This document shows positions 8,870-17,747 of a DNA stretch of 64,000 nt, piece by piece. The position numbers and the translations under genes were made by a program. Numbering within the stretch: the first letter of the stretch is position 1; every line of letters begins with the position of its first letter. The notes beneath the pieces are model-generated. The model was not told where the DNA came from and ran no database searches. It saw only the letters and a program-made list of their open reading frames with translations. The DNA is from JAHZKN01 sp965250205 (GTDB lineage: Bacteria; Pseudomonadota; Alphaproteobacteria; Rhizobiales; Hyphomicrobiaceae): positions 62,001 to 126,000 of the forward strand of contig CBDFNK010000021.1 of assembly GCA_965250205.1 (NCBI GenBank), in the 5' to 3' direction.

Positions 8870-10408
8870 TTAAGACGTTCTCAACCAACTGTCATCGCCG
8901 GGATCATAGAAGGATAATAGAATTAATGATAACCACATGGGTCGTGAGTCGTAAATATCACCTGAAAACAACACTGATATAGCCATAAAGGCTGCAAAAC
9001 CGAGTACAGGTACAGACACGCCAGTTGGTGCAGAAGTCTTCCATGCCGCACGCAACACAACAGCTAACGCTATGATCAATAAAACCAGCCCAACAGTACC
9101 GCCCTCGAATGCAACCTCCAGAAAAAGATTGTGAGGGTAAAGATATGGATCAGGTGTTTTGGTTTCTGGATGGATCAGCAAAACTTGATATGATGCAAGC
9201 CCGTAGCCAAAGACCGGACGTGTTACGAAACCTCGGATAGCCTCTGCCATAAGGACGAGTCGGCTTGTAGAGTCGACTAGATGGCGTTCAAAGCAAAGTA
9301 CGGGGGTGCCGGGCTTACGCTCAAGCAATGTCGCGCTCTTGAAATAACAATATCGCAATTTAAGGCTGCCTTGCCACGGTTCATCGTCTGCAGTTGGTAA
9401 CGACCCCTCGCGACTCGCAATTGGGATGTCAACGATAGTCGCTGGATCCTGATAAGATGACTTAGCTCTCCATTTTGCTTGATGAAGAACAGGTCTCGCT
9501 AACATCGCAGCATTTTTTTTGTTCTTCTCTGTGTCAACTGTTCGCTGGGAGATGTTGATCGATTGTTGGAAACGGCCTGCCACGTGTGAAGCGAAAACCA
9601 TTGCTGTCAAGGCAGCACCGCACGTAAACATAGCAATGATCATTATTGCCGTGCGCCAACGCCGTCGGAATAAGTGGAGAATCGTAACACCGACGATAAC
9701 AACTATGGAAGCTGCCAACGCTGATTTTTGTAATGTACCCCAGGTGCCAAACAGGAATAGAGATCCCAACAACAGCAAGCTATATAATGCCATCCTCGAC
9801 AAGACTGTATGCACGATTAAAATTACCAGAACGACACAAAAGCCCAGAAACTCAATCCTGTTGAGGGTGATTGCACCTATCACTTTACCCCAGCCAAATC
9901 CAAATTCTGCGACTTCACCGGTTAGACTTGTCAACTGACCGTATAGCGCAACGGCGAATAGTGCGGTGGCACAAGCGATTATGGTATATGCAATCGCCAA
10001 CCGGGCATTAGGATGAGAGGCAATCAGCGCAACAACGCAGGCCTGTACCAGCAGGAAGACAATATCTATGGATTTGCTGAAAGTTTGCGGTCCTGGATCA
10101 ACCACACCGCGCAGAAGCAGATAACCGCACAATGCGCCAAGGCAAAGCAGAGGTGGTGCTAAAAGGCGATGATAGTCGCGTTGCAGAACCGGCAGAACAG
10201 CGATCAGGACGAGGACCAATGCAAGAGAACGAACTCGGATAAGATCTTCAGGCAGCCCAGGAACAAGCCGAGACAGCGACACCTGTCCGGCCAACACACA
10301 CACTGTAACCGAAACAGCGGCCAGGGTCAGGAGCTGCTTGTCTCTAGCCAATTTGTTATAGAGCGTAAGCTTTTTTATTTGATTGATCATGAAATAACCA
10401 ATAGTCAA
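8870..10408 (-). CDS. O-antigen ligase/polymerase-family membrane protein
   Basis: 512 residues with about eleven membrane segments. A large periplasmic loop (about 290-420) precedes FGYGLASYQ and YPHNLFLEVAFEGG (around residues 410-450), the conserved pattern of the Wzy_C (O-antigen ligase) domain, in which a histidine after the big loop is functionally important. Such proteins join undecaprenyl-linked glycans to lipid A core, polymerise repeats, or act on protein acceptors. It lies 48 bases upstream of the putative polymerase, in the same direction. Ligase versus polymerase cannot be told apart from sequence alone. Confidence 0.7.
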   Translation of the reverse strand: MTIGYFMINQIKKLTLYNKLARDKQLLTLAAVSVTVCVLAGQVSLSRLVPGLPEDLIRVRSLALVLVLIAVLPVLQRDYHRLLAPPLLCLGALCGYLLLRGVVDPGPQTFSKSIDIVFLLVQACVVALIASHPNARLAIAYTIIACATALFAVALYGQLTSLTGEVAEFGFGWGKVIGAITLNRIEFLGFCVVLVILIVHTVLSRMALYSLLLLGSLFLFGTWGTLQKSALAASIVVIVGVTILHLFRRRWRTAIMIIAMFTCGAALTAMVFASHVAGRFQQSINISQRTVDTEKNKKNAAMLARPVLHQAKWRAKSSYQDPATIVDIPIASREGSLPTADDEPWQGSLKLRYCYFKSATLLERKPGTPVLCFERHLVDSTSRLVLMAEAIRGFVTRPVFGYGLASYQVLLIHPETKTPDPYLYPHNLFLEVAFEGGTVGLVLLIIALAVVLRAAWKTSAPTGVSVPVLGFAAFMAISVLFSGDIYDSRPMWLSLILLSFYDPGDDSWLRTS

Positions 10409-10514
10409 ACCAAACAGGCTTGCCGGAGGTGATACTGCATAGTTGCTATATTAGCTTGTAAGGATTCATATCGATACACGAGATACGCCGGTTGGCGACT
10501 TACCAACGGCTTTT

Positions 10515-11153
10515 CTAGACCTCCTCGGAGACACGCCAATCCCACTTTTTTGCAACCCTATCGTATTGGCCTATTTCAATTGACTTAAGCCAACTGAACG
10601 GTATCTTAAATACAAGAAGACATGTGTCATCTATTTTTATTCCCGACGTGCTGAACTTTTGTACACCGCTAACAAAACCTGAATCCTTCCAACGATCAGG
10701 TAGATGGCCTGGGTCGACAGGCCAGATTCGCCAATGAAACTCATCCACCGCAATATCAACTGCCGAGCAAGCACTCTTACTTAAAGTTATATACTTGTCG
10801 AGAACAAGAATTTTAAATTTAGAACTGTGGTGGAAATTTCCAGGACCTGGCACCACTCTCTTGATCAAGGCTAAAGTCCGTGCCGCATGTAACTCACAAT
10901 CGGTTCCCATCTTTTTTTGGCTGGTGCAAATTGTCAACTCTTTGAGTTGGGATGCTACGTCCGGGGCCGTGTCGGCAGAAGTGGGTGTGTTGGGAACGCT
11001 ACTATTCAAAAGGTGCAAGACGGCGAAAAACGACAACACACCTGCCACCAGTGAAATCACAACAATGCCTAATGCGGATCTCAAGTTTTCTCTCCAAATA
11101 ATGAAGCCAAATTCAAATGTGGCATGCCAGATCACTGTGCTCCATTTGCACAC
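10515..11153 (-). CDS. Unknown membrane-anchored protein
   Basis: 212 residues. A single hydrophobic segment (about 28-50, IVVISLVAGVLSFFAVLHLL) is followed by a soluble part that would lie outside the inner membrane. The soluble part has three cysteines that could pair, and several tryptophans near the C-terminus. No family is recognised. It precedes the ligase-like gene by about 100 bases on the same strand, so a role in polysaccharide assembly is possible. Not similar by eye to chain-length regulators of the Wzz type, which have two membrane segments. Confidence 0.5.
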   Translation of the reverse strand: MCKWSTVIWHATFEFGFIIWRENLRSALGIVVISLVAGVLSFFAVLHLLNSSVPNTPTSADTAPDVASQLKELTICTSQKKMGTDCELHAARTLALIKRVVPGPGNFHHSSKFKILVLDKYITLSKSACSAVDIAVDEFHWRIWPVDPGHLPDRWKDSGFVSGVQKFSTSGIKIDDTCLLVFKIPFSWLKSIEIGQYDRVAKKWDWRVSEEV

Positions 11154-11841
11154 ACCACGCGGAGAATTCTAGAACATCACTGCAAGTGATAATGATTAAT
11201 GGTTCAGACTAAGTACCCTATGAGGTGCTATTGCCAATTGCAACTTTGGCATTGTTGTAACATTTAGAGGCTGACCTAAGTAGGTGTGAATGATGAAGCT
11301 CAACATGCGGTGAGGCTGTCTCAACTCCAATTCTGCATTGTTCAAAATTTAGAGATGACCCGACCTTTGCGCACCCAAGATGGACATATAGTTGCCACAG
11401 GCGTAAGACCAGAATCGTCATTGCGGTCTTGTGCCGCTATTGGAAATTCACAACGGTCATTTAGACTTTGCACTATTGCCCTTAACTACACATCGATTTG
11501 GTGGCTTGCCGTCTTTCTGATCGTACGTAGGGGAGTTACGTCGTCTTGAAATCAACTCTTTGCTCAACTCCCATGGCCGACTTATATGCATCTCAACTTA
11601 GGCACAAGGGGGTTATTGGTCCAGGCTACCGAACCTGGCATCAAGCTCCTAATCCTCTGTGTTGTTTATCTTGTGTGCGCCTGTGCCTAATCTAGAATCT
11701 AACAGGTGGACCCGGTGTGAACACCCTCGATAAATGCGGAACAAACTTCAAAATTACTATGATACATAAAGGGTGTGCTTCGCGCGATACTGCTTCGTTT
11801 GTCTGTGGCGACAATTCAACTTTAGCGGCGGAGAACGCGCG
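11154..11841. other. Long non-coding gap with a possible folded element
   Basis: Almost 700 bases between divergent genes with no credible coding frame. At 11598-11690, TTAGGCACA and TGTGCCTAA form a 9-bp inverted repeat enclosing a second hairpin (CCAGG...CCTGG, 11621-11638). The rest shows nothing recognisable. Confidence 0.4.
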
Positions 11842-13032
11842 ATGAAGAAATGGCAAATATTGCTAGGCTACGGCCATGGAATGGCGTGGAAGCTTGCCGC
11901 TCAGGCATCTAAGCTTGGCTTCGTTTTGCTTGTGCTTCCAACTCTGCCAAGTGGCTTATATGCGCAATATGCCTATATTAGTTCTCTCGCACTGCTTGCG
12001 TCGTTGGCGCTATCGTTTGGTGCAATAGATGAGCTACCGATCTTGGTCGAGGGGCAATTCGATACACAGGTAAAACTGTCCCCGCTATTTCAAACACTTG
12101 TGATACTGACCTGCTTTGTCTTTTTTGGATATTTTTTTGGTGGCGGAATATTTGCGCTTGGAGCGGCAACCGCAGGATGCAGCATCAGCTACTTTTTTCT
12201 TGCCGGAATGATACGTACAAACTCCCCTGGACAATTTGAGATCGTTTCGAATGCACCATCAATACTTTTTCTGGTTCTTTGTTTGTTAGTAGCTCCGCAA
12301 TCTATTGAGCAACTTCTTATACTCTTTATAATCGCAAACATAAGCGTAATGTGTATCATTGCTGGGGTGAGTGGAATGCTCTCCTTGCCATCACGTGAGT
12401 CAATCGAGTTCTCTTTCACTACGTTCGCTTACTTGTTCTCCCGTGGAAACGCAAAAAGCTTGTCCAATTTTCTTATGGTAGCAGACTTTCGCGCACTTAT
12501 TACCGCACCAAATCTTTTGCTAAAGGTACTGCCCAGCGACGCATTCGCCGTGGCTCTTACGATCGGAGAAGCATTCTGGCAACTTGCAATGGTGGTGATC
12601 AATCGCAATTATGCACGTTATTGCATGGGCATGGGAAACCTTCGCGGCTCAGTAACGGCCGCTACCGCCATGATGTCCGCGTTTGTTCTGATTGGTGTAA
12701 TTCTTATCTTGGTACCAATCCCTCTTTCATTGAACCATTTTAGTTGGCCGATGATCGGCTGGGCTACCGTTTTCTTCGCGGCAGCGACCGCATTGACCGA
12801 ACTCCGCGCCTACTTTTGGTCGCGCAAGCTGAGAGATCGCTATATTATTTCTGTGCAACTGCTGATCCTCGTGCTTCAGTGCGCAATTGTGGTTACCTTG
12901 CCTATGGACTACTGGATGCCTGTTGCTGCTTCATCTCTCATAATTTGTGCGATGACGAGCCTGGCTTTAGCCCACCTCGTCAATAGACGCGTCGAACGGA
13001 TAGGCAATGAGGCTGGCAAAGATCTGGGATAG
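11842..13032 (+). CDS. Flippase-like (Wzx-type) polysaccharide membrane protein
   Basis: 396 residues from ATG 11842, preceded by a GGAG ribosome site. A longer GTG start at 11773 is in frame but has no good ribosome site. There are about ten to twelve membrane segments with short loops throughout and a basic C-terminus. The pattern (amphipathic first helix with WKLAAQASKLGFVLL, paired helices, no nucleotide site) fits the MOP superfamily of lipid-linked oligosaccharide flippases, although no single diagnostic motif is seen. It is on the opposite strand to the rest of the locus and ends just before the IS remnants. Confidence 0.5.
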   Translation: MKKWQILLGYGHGMAWKLAAQASKLGFVLLVLPTLPSGLYAQYAYISSLALLASLALSFGAIDELPILVEGQFDTQVKLSPLFQTLVILTCFVFFGYFFGGGIFALGAATAGCSISYFFLAGMIRTNSPGQFEIVSNAPSILFLVLCLLVAPQSIEQLLILFIIANISVMCIIAGVSGMLSLPSRESIEFSFTTFAYLFSRGNAKSLSNFLMVADFRALITAPNLLLKVLPSDAFAVALTIGEAFWQLAMVVINRNYARYCMGMGNLRGSVTAATAMMSAFVLIGVILILVPIPLSLNHFSWPMIGWATVFFAAATALTELRAYFWSRKLRDRYIISVQLLILVLQCAIVVTLPMDYWMPVAASSLIICAMTSLALAHLVNRRVERIGNEAGKDLG

Positions 13033-13163
13033 TCATAGATAACCAAACGAACCACCGTCAGTTATACGTGCTGCACTAACGCAACGTTTGCTGTGGAGCG
13101 ATGGATGAATGAACGTAACCGTCCGGCCAGCACCGCCTTACATACTGCTGCAAACACGACGAT

Positions 13164-13191
13164 AGTGTCCACTTAATCCTAAGCGGACACT
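13164..13191 (+). repeat. Inverted repeat in front of the IS66 orfA remnant
   Basis: AGTGTCC-A-CTTA and TAAG-C-GGACACT flank ATCC, a 12-bp stem with one mismatch. TAAGCGGACACT resembles IS66-family ends, so this could be two IS66 ends head to head or an IS66 end folded on target sequence. Confidence 0.55.
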
Positions 13192-13197
13192 TAGCTC

Positions 13198-13638
13198 ATG
13201 GCTGGAAAGACAAGAGCGCGGCGGCGGACATGGAGCACAGGCTTTAAGACGCGTGTTGTTGTTGAGGCATCGCAGCCCGGCGTTTCACCTACCCAGATTG
13301 CGCGCCGCTATGATCTCAATGCGAACCTTCTGTTCAATTGGAAGAGGAAGTTTGGCGCCGGTGGCCCGTTGCTACCGGTAGAGATCGCAGCTGATGGCAC
13401 TGAACCCATAAGCTCCCGGTTAAATGGTGACCACGAAGAGGCGTTTGTCTCCCAGGAACGAAATGGTCAGGGCAATATCGGGCAACGGGGAGCGCTGACG
13501 CAAAACGGATGGGCGGGCATCGACGCGCGATCCTGGCCGATGAACGCGATTGGCTGCATGCCCGGATCAGCGCGCCCGATGGCGATGTCACAGTACGCGG
13601 GCTTCTGGCCGAACTGGCTGATCGGGGTATTGTTGTGA
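13198..13638 (+). pseudogene. IS66 family accessory protein (orfA/TnpA), chimeric C-terminus
   Basis: Residues 1-64 match the IS66 orfA plan: a basic start, TRVVVEASQPGVSPTQIARR as helix-turn-helix, NLLFNWKRKFG, and the LPVEIA segment. After about residue 85 the frame runs into unrelated DNA that, in another frame, encodes an IS630 fragment. So the reading frame of 146 residues is a fusion by insertion, not a functional protein. The other IS66 genes (TnpB, TnpC) are absent. Confidence 0.7.
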
Positions 13639-13690
13639 GCTACGGCGCGCTTTGGAACTTCATGCATCGTGAAGGGCTCAGCCTCCAGCT
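13517..13690 (+). pseudogene. IS630 transposase fragment
   Basis: The frame reading ILADERDWLHARI ... VRGLLAELADRGIVVSYGAL ... FMHREGLSL is the second half of the IS630 helix-turn-helix region. Its segment LADRGIVVSYGALW aligns with LADRGVIVSHDTVW in the inverted IS630 remnant at 13875-14234, but the two differ enough to come from different elements. It has no start, and its 3' end runs into the IS1595 fragment. Confidence 0.65.
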
Positions 13691-13844
13691 CACAGGCGAT
13701 GCTCTCTCTCAGGCGAAGAAAATAGTATGCAGCAGTGTTGCGGTGAACACCGACAAGGCTAGCAGCCGTTCGTGCTGTCATTCCGGCAACAAAATGCTTA
13801 ATCAAGCGGTTCTGTTTTGATCGGCTCAGACGGCTCTTTCTCAT
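13683..13844 (-). pseudogene. IS1595-like transposase N-terminal fragment
   Basis: From ATG 13844 the minus strand encodes about 54 residues: SRLSRSKQNRLIKHFVAGMT, ARTAASLVGVHRNTA and YYFLRLRESI, the N-terminal zinc-less DNA-binding part of IS1595-type transposases. The rest is lost where it meets the IS630 fragment. The frame continues to 13467 only as antisense of older IS sequence. Confidence 0.65.
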
Positions 13845-13874
13845 GCCTCCCACGACAACCCCATTAGCAGTTAT

Positions 13875-14234
13875 CTAGGGCAGCCCCATGTTTTTTTCCA
13901 AGCTCAGTCCTTCGCGCCGCAAAAAGCGCCAAACCGTGTCGTGCGAGACGATGACACCACGATCCGCGAGCAGATCCTTGAGGTGATGCAATGTCAGGTG
14001 CGGTGTTTTCTCAACCTGCCTGCAAATGAAGTCGCGGTGGCCATCAAGACGGCAGCTGAGATGGCCGCCAAATTTCGCTGGCGCCACACCGCCGGTTTCA
14101 CGCAGACGTTTTGACCACTTGATGACGGTTGATGGTGCCAAGCTGAACCGCTCCGCGATCGAACGGCTCGTCGCGCCGGCTCCAACAGCTTTTGCCACCC
14201 GCATCGGCAAGTCATTGGAATATGGTTTTGCCAT
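13875..14234 (-). pseudogene. IS630 transposase, N-terminal half only
   Basis: 119 residues beginning MAKPYSNDLPMRVAKAVGAG, with helix-turn-helix SIAERFSLAPSTVIKWSKR and FLRREGLSLEK, after which normal IS630 transposases continue with about 200 residues including the DDE catalytic domain. Here the frame stops within 8 codons. A run of seven A (13888-13896 region) in the truncated end is the kind of site used for frameshifting in IS630, but the other frame also stops soon, so the gene is broken. Confidence 0.75.
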
Positions 14235-14322
14235 ACCTGCTGGCCCCCTTTTCCAGCAGGTATGTTGAAGCAGGAAACGACTGATTTGGGAATCCTCCGA
14301 TTGCGCCTAATTCTGAAAGGCA

Positions 14323-14363
14323 CTAGAGCATCGGCCTTTTAGTTATGCACATAGCCTGCGTGT
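14323..14363 (+). repeat. Type A repeat fragment
   Basis: CTAGAGCATCGGCCTTTTAG and the next twenty bases match the first third of the type A repeat at 21735. The rest of the element is missing. The remainder of the 14364-14752 gap holds a 70-codon minus-strand frame (14323-14535) without a ribosome site or recognisable homology, and presumably the promoter of the lipoprotein gene. Confidence 0.55.
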
Positions 14364-14752
14364 TTAAAGAAGTTCCAGCATTCTCGCGGTGAGAACAATT
14401 TGCAGATGTCGCCGACGGCATGCGACGTACAGCTTCTCTAAACCGCGTTGTAGCCGCCCGGGCTGCCGCCATCCGCTCTGCCATTAAGGGATCGGGTTCG
14501 GCATCATCAAAACAAAGCGTCATTAGCCGCTGCAAAAGGGACTACTATTAGTCATGAAATTAAATATGTCGGCTATCAAGCCAAATGCAGCCCCTCGACC
14601 CTTTTGACTGATAAAAAGTAGCCAATCCGATTGATAGCTATTGTTATGACGTCGAAAAAAAATCCTTGCTTCGTGTACGTTAAACTTTGATTAAGCGAAT
14701 CGGACCAGCGTTTGCTGATAAGATTTTGTGACACTTGGCGGGCAGATTTTCA

Positions 14753-15703
14753 ATGATGATGGTGTGTTGGACGAGAGCACTTGCAGCTGCACTTGCCGTA
14801 GCGGGTCTGTCAGCGTGTGGGTCATCTGATGGTGGTGACAATGGCTTGTTTACAGGGACACCAGCGGGTGCAACCGGACTAGGTGGTGCAATTGGACTAG
14901 GTGGTACAATTGGAACTGGTACCGGCTCGAGCACACCTAAAGTCCCATTCGCTGGCACGGGTCAAGGTCGCTCGGAAGGTATCACTATTCCAGATGCTAA
15001 TAACATTAGTGTTTCGAACCAGACGCCGGCTGGTGGTGTTACCGCGACAGTGACCCTAGGGAATGGCAGTGTTAGCTATCAAGATGCGAGTGTGATTATC
15101 CCAGATATCATTGATGCCGTACCAACGGGTAGTGGTAGCTACGTTAGTGGCGATTCAGTCATCGATGTCATTACCTCTAGTCGTGGTGGGACGCTTGAGC
15201 ATATGGCATTTGGATATGTCACCAATCAAACAGGATCCACCATAAATGTTGCAGGATTTCATGGTGGCGATATTGAGGGGCTCCCCGTAACTCCAACTGC
15301 TAATTATCGCGGGACCTTTATTGGTCAGTATTATGAGATTGGAAGCAATAAGCCTGCTGACTATGTCGGTTCGATAATGAGTCTGCAGGCAAATTTTGCA
15401 ACGGGTAAGGTCACATCCAATATTCCAGCACACAGGCAAGCGGGCGGTCGTGGAGGAACAAGTAGTTTATCATCTTATGATCTGTTAGTCGATGCAGATA
15501 TCACCGGTTCAAAATTTGACGGAACCGTAAGTTATGTCGACAGGAGTACAAGTAATCCTGTCGGGACCGTGGACTCCTCTTCTGTAAATGGCGCGTTTTA
15601 TGGCCCGCTGGGCGAGGAGGTTGGGGGAGCACTGCGTGTTGAAGGCACCCCGGAGGGTACACCAAGCGTGATCGTTGGCGGTTTTGGCGCAGTCCAATTT
15701 TAG
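14753..15703 (+). CDS. Slam-type surface lipoprotein with TbpB-like beta-barrel
   Basis: 316 residues from ATG 14753 (three ATG in a row; a TTG at 14735 is an unlikely start). A lipoprotein signal with lipobox LSAC ends near residue 22. A Gly/Ser/Thr-rich linker follows. The C-terminal domain has GTFIGQYYEIG, repeated beta-strands, FDGTVSYVD, and the signature GAFYGPLGEEVGGAL with a final GGFGAVQF. These are hallmarks of the TbpB/HpuA-like eight-stranded barrel of lipoproteins exported by Slam. The gene is 80 bases upstream of a Slam homologue, on the same strand. Ligand is unknown; known relatives bind transferrin, haemoglobin, haem or complement factor H. Confidence 0.75.
   Translation: MMMVCWTRALAAALAVAGLSACGSSDGGDNGLFTGTPAGATGLGGAIGLGGTIGTGTGSSTPKVPFAGTGQGRSEGITIPDANNISVSNQTPAGGVTATVTLGNGSVSYQDASVIIPDIIDAVPTGSGSYVSGDSVIDVITSSRGGTLEHMAFGYVTNQTGSTINVAGFHGGDIEGLPVTPTANYRGTFIGQYYEIGSNKPADYVGSIMSLQANFATGKVTSNIPAHRQAGGRGGTSSLSSYDLLVDADITGSKFDGTVSYVDRSTSNPVGTVDSSSVNGAFYGPLGEEVGGALRVEGTPEGTPSVIVGGFGAVQF
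14876..14911 (+). repeat. 18-bp in-frame tandem duplication in the lipoprotein linker
   Basis: GGACTAGGTGGTGCAATT is followed directly by a copy with one change, encoding GLGGAI and GLGGTI. It lengthens the flexible linker after the lipid anchor by six residues. Confidence 0.85.
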
Positions 15704-15783
15704 TTCCACCAATCTGGGTCCCTAGCAAGCGGCGCATTGATTTAGGCGTTTCCCCGTTCGCAAAATTTTCTATGAGCTGAGCG

Positions 15784-17247
15784 ATGCGATCAATCACAAA
15801 GACCACACAATTATCCGCGTGTGCTCAGCCGGTGTTGCGTCGTCAGACCTTTGGCTACTCTTTCTTTGTTTTCCAACAGGTCAGGTTGCTGTTGGCCATC
15901 GTGATGGCGGTCTGTCTGTCCATGACAGGTCTTTTGCAGGGTGCGTATGCCGCGTCGCCGCGACCTGCGGTCAAAAGCATCAAGTTGTCTCTTGAAGAAC
16001 TCGGCAGTCGGTGGCCAAAACTTCTTGCCCAACAGAAAATCATCGCTTTGCTTCAACTGGTGAAACAGGGGCGTTTTGCGTTGGCGCAAGACTATCTTGA
16101 TAACACAGAGTTTTCGGGTGGCTCTGCGCTGGACGCATCCTTTGTTCAAGCGCTTATCTTTCAAAACACTGAGCGGTTGGATGAGGCTGTTGCGATCTAC
16201 CGAGATATACTCACCAATCACCCAGACAATAAGACAGCCAGGTTGCAGCTTGCTCAAACGCTATATCTGATGAAGGAAGATGAGAGTGCCAAACATCATT
16301 TTGAATTGGCGCTGGGGTCGGTGACTGACCAAAACCTTGAAAACAATATTCGTAATTTCATAGACCAGATCGATAGCCGCAAACGTTGGAATATGAGCGC
16401 TCACTTATCGCTAGCGCCCTCAACAAACTTCAATCGGGGCACCGATGCCAAACTGGTCTATCTCAACGGTTTGCCGTTTGTCATCAACGACGGCAGTAGA
16501 GAAAAGAGCGGGATCGGAGTTTTGGGTGGTCTCAATGCGGGCTATCGATTGGCCCTGACGGACCGCCTTGATTTGGTCACGGGGGGCGGTGTGAATTTCA
16601 AAGAATATGCTGAAGATGCCTTTGATGATCTTGTCATCAGTGCCGAAGTTGGGCCGCGCTATGCGTTTAACTTTGGGCATGTCGGCGTTTATGCAACAAC
16701 CAATCGTCGCTGGGTTGCTGGCCAGCCCTATTCAAATTCGGTCGGCGGTCGTTTGAAACTCGGCGGTCGTTTTTCAAAACGTGGGCTGATGTCCCTGACA
16801 GTTGGAGCCAATCTGAATCGCTTTGAGTTTGCCAAGTATTTCGACGGGACCTCTTATTTTGCGTCAGGCTACGTAGATTATTACCTGTCCGGAAGATCTT
16901 TTGTTCGCGCGCTTGGCGGGGGTGACAAGCGCCAGACAGGAGTTGAACACCTGAGTAGTGCGTCTTGGCATGGTGGGCTTGGTTATTATGCCGAGTTGCC
17001 ATGGGGCTTGTCGGTCTACACTCAGGCGCGCCTGACCAAAAGGATGTATGATGGCTTCTTTCCAGGAATTGACGAGACGCGCAGCGATATCAAATTGGAT
17101 CTTAAGACTAGTCTGACCAAACGTGATTGGGACTGGATGGGGTTTGCCCCGAAATTTGAATATGGGTTTACGCGAAACGCCAGCAACGTGGTGTTTTATG
17201 ACTACGATGCTCATAGCGCTAACCTTACGTTGACCAAAAAGTTCTGA
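15784..17247 (+). CDS. Slam (surface lipoprotein assembly modifier, DUF560) outer-membrane protein
   Basis: 487 residues. A signal peptide ends near residue 57 (GAYAA), making the start at 15784 long; an ATG nearer the hydrophobic core would also work. Residues about 75-150 contain TPR-like helices (ALIFQNTERLDEAVAIYRDI, LAQTLYLMKEDESAKHHF). From about 190 to the C-terminal aromatic ending LTKKF are amphipathic strands of a 14-strand-type barrel (for example RWNMSAHLSLAPSTNFNRGT). This is the Slam architecture: periplasmic TPR domain plus DUF560 barrel that moves lipoproteins to the cell surface. Its partner is the preceding lipoprotein. Known Slams are best studied in Neisseria and Acinetobacter. 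Confidence 0.8.
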   Translation: MRSITKTTQLSACAQPVLRRQTFGYSFFVFQQVRLLLAIVMAVCLSMTGLLQGAYAASPRPAVKSIKLSLEELGSRWPKLLAQQKIIALLQLVKQGRFALAQDYLDNTEFSGGSALDASFVQALIFQNTERLDEAVAIYRDILTNHPDNKTARLQLAQTLYLMKEDESAKHHFELALGSVTDQNLENNIRNFIDQIDSRKRWNMSAHLSLAPSTNFNRGTDAKLVYLNGLPFVINDGSREKSGIGVLGGLNAGYRLALTDRLDLVTGGGVNFKEYAEDAFDDLVISAEVGPRYAFNFGHVGVYATTNRRWVAGQPYSNSVGGRLKLGGRFSKRGLMSLTVGANLNRFEFAKYFDGTSYFASGYVDYYLSGRSFVRALGGGDKRQTGVEHLSSASWHGGLGYYAELPWGLSVYTQARLTKRMYDGFFPGIDETRSDIKLDLKTSLTKRDWDWMGFAPKFEYGFTRNASNVVFYDYDAHSANLTLTKKF

Positions 17248-17541
17248 CCAGTGTATTTGTTGGTTGTTTTCGGATTGTTGGATAAAATGCAAGACCTATG
17301 AATGTCCGCTAAGGGTTGTGATCTCAACCGGTCGCTGCAACAGCTGCATTGAACCTGTCCGCAGGAGTTTTAATCTCGCCCTGACCCCTACCCGCCAGGC
17401 ATGACTGGCGTTGCTGGTGCGAGCAAGAAGAAGCGTCAACTGTGACCAGCTGGCATCATTCGATATCAGGTTCCGTCAAAGCCATTGGTAGCTAGCTCCA
17501 AAAGTTGAACAGCCCGCATTTGATTAACTGATTGAAATCGT
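17248..17541. other. Gap between slam and tRNA-Arg
   Basis: About 290 bases with no gene. A small hairpin GCCAG...CTGGC near 17395-17412 is the only structure noted. No T-rich terminator was found. Confidence 0.5.
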
Positions 17542-17618
17542 TGGTGACCCCGGCGCGATTCGAACGCGCGACCCTCAGATTAGGAATCTGATGCTCTATC
17601 CGACTGAGCTACGGGGCC
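17542..17618 (-). tRNA. tRNA-Arg (anticodon CCT)
   Basis: 77 bases including an encoded CCA. The acceptor strand GGCCCCG pairs with CGGGGTC. The D-arm contains AGCTCAGTCGGATAGAGC. The anticodon stem TCAGA/TCTGA encloses TTCCTAA, giving anticodon CCT. The T-arm contains GTTCGAATC. All arms pair well. It reads the rare AGG arginine codon. tRNA genes of this kind often serve as integration sites; the accessory genes on both sides make this plausible but no second 3' copy was found nearby. Confidence 0.95.
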
Positions 17619-17747
17619 TTGGTCTGGAGCGGTAGCAGATTTTGGCTTTGAATTCGAGAGCCCAATCGCAAACCTGCCGAATGCCGCGAACGGTGCCTTG
17701 TGTGTGCGGTGTCACACCAGGCACGGCACCCAGCCAAACGGCGTCCC

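Larger units (their letters stand above)
13164..14320. mobile_element. Cluster of truncated insertion sequences
   Basis: Pieces of at least four elements from three families lie end to end: IS66 orfA-like, an IS630 fragment on the plus strand, an IS1595-like N-terminus on the minus strand, and an IS630 N-terminal half on the minus strand. None keeps a complete transposase. The nested junctions show repeated insertion into earlier insertions. It separates the polysaccharide locus from the Slam lipoprotein pair. Confidence 0.75.

Noticed and set aside
11773..11841. GTG start for the flippase-like gene
   Set aside because: The added 23 residues are Cys/Arg-rich and unlike a membrane protein start, while ATG 11842 has a GGAG site.
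13888..13896. Programmed frameshift in the IS630 remnant
   Set aside because: The A-run is suitable, but the shifted frame also stops within about ten codons and the catalytic domain is missing.
14323..14535. 70-codon minus-strand frame after the IS cluster
   Set aside because: Runs into a type A repeat fragment and shows no recognisable family; too weak to call.
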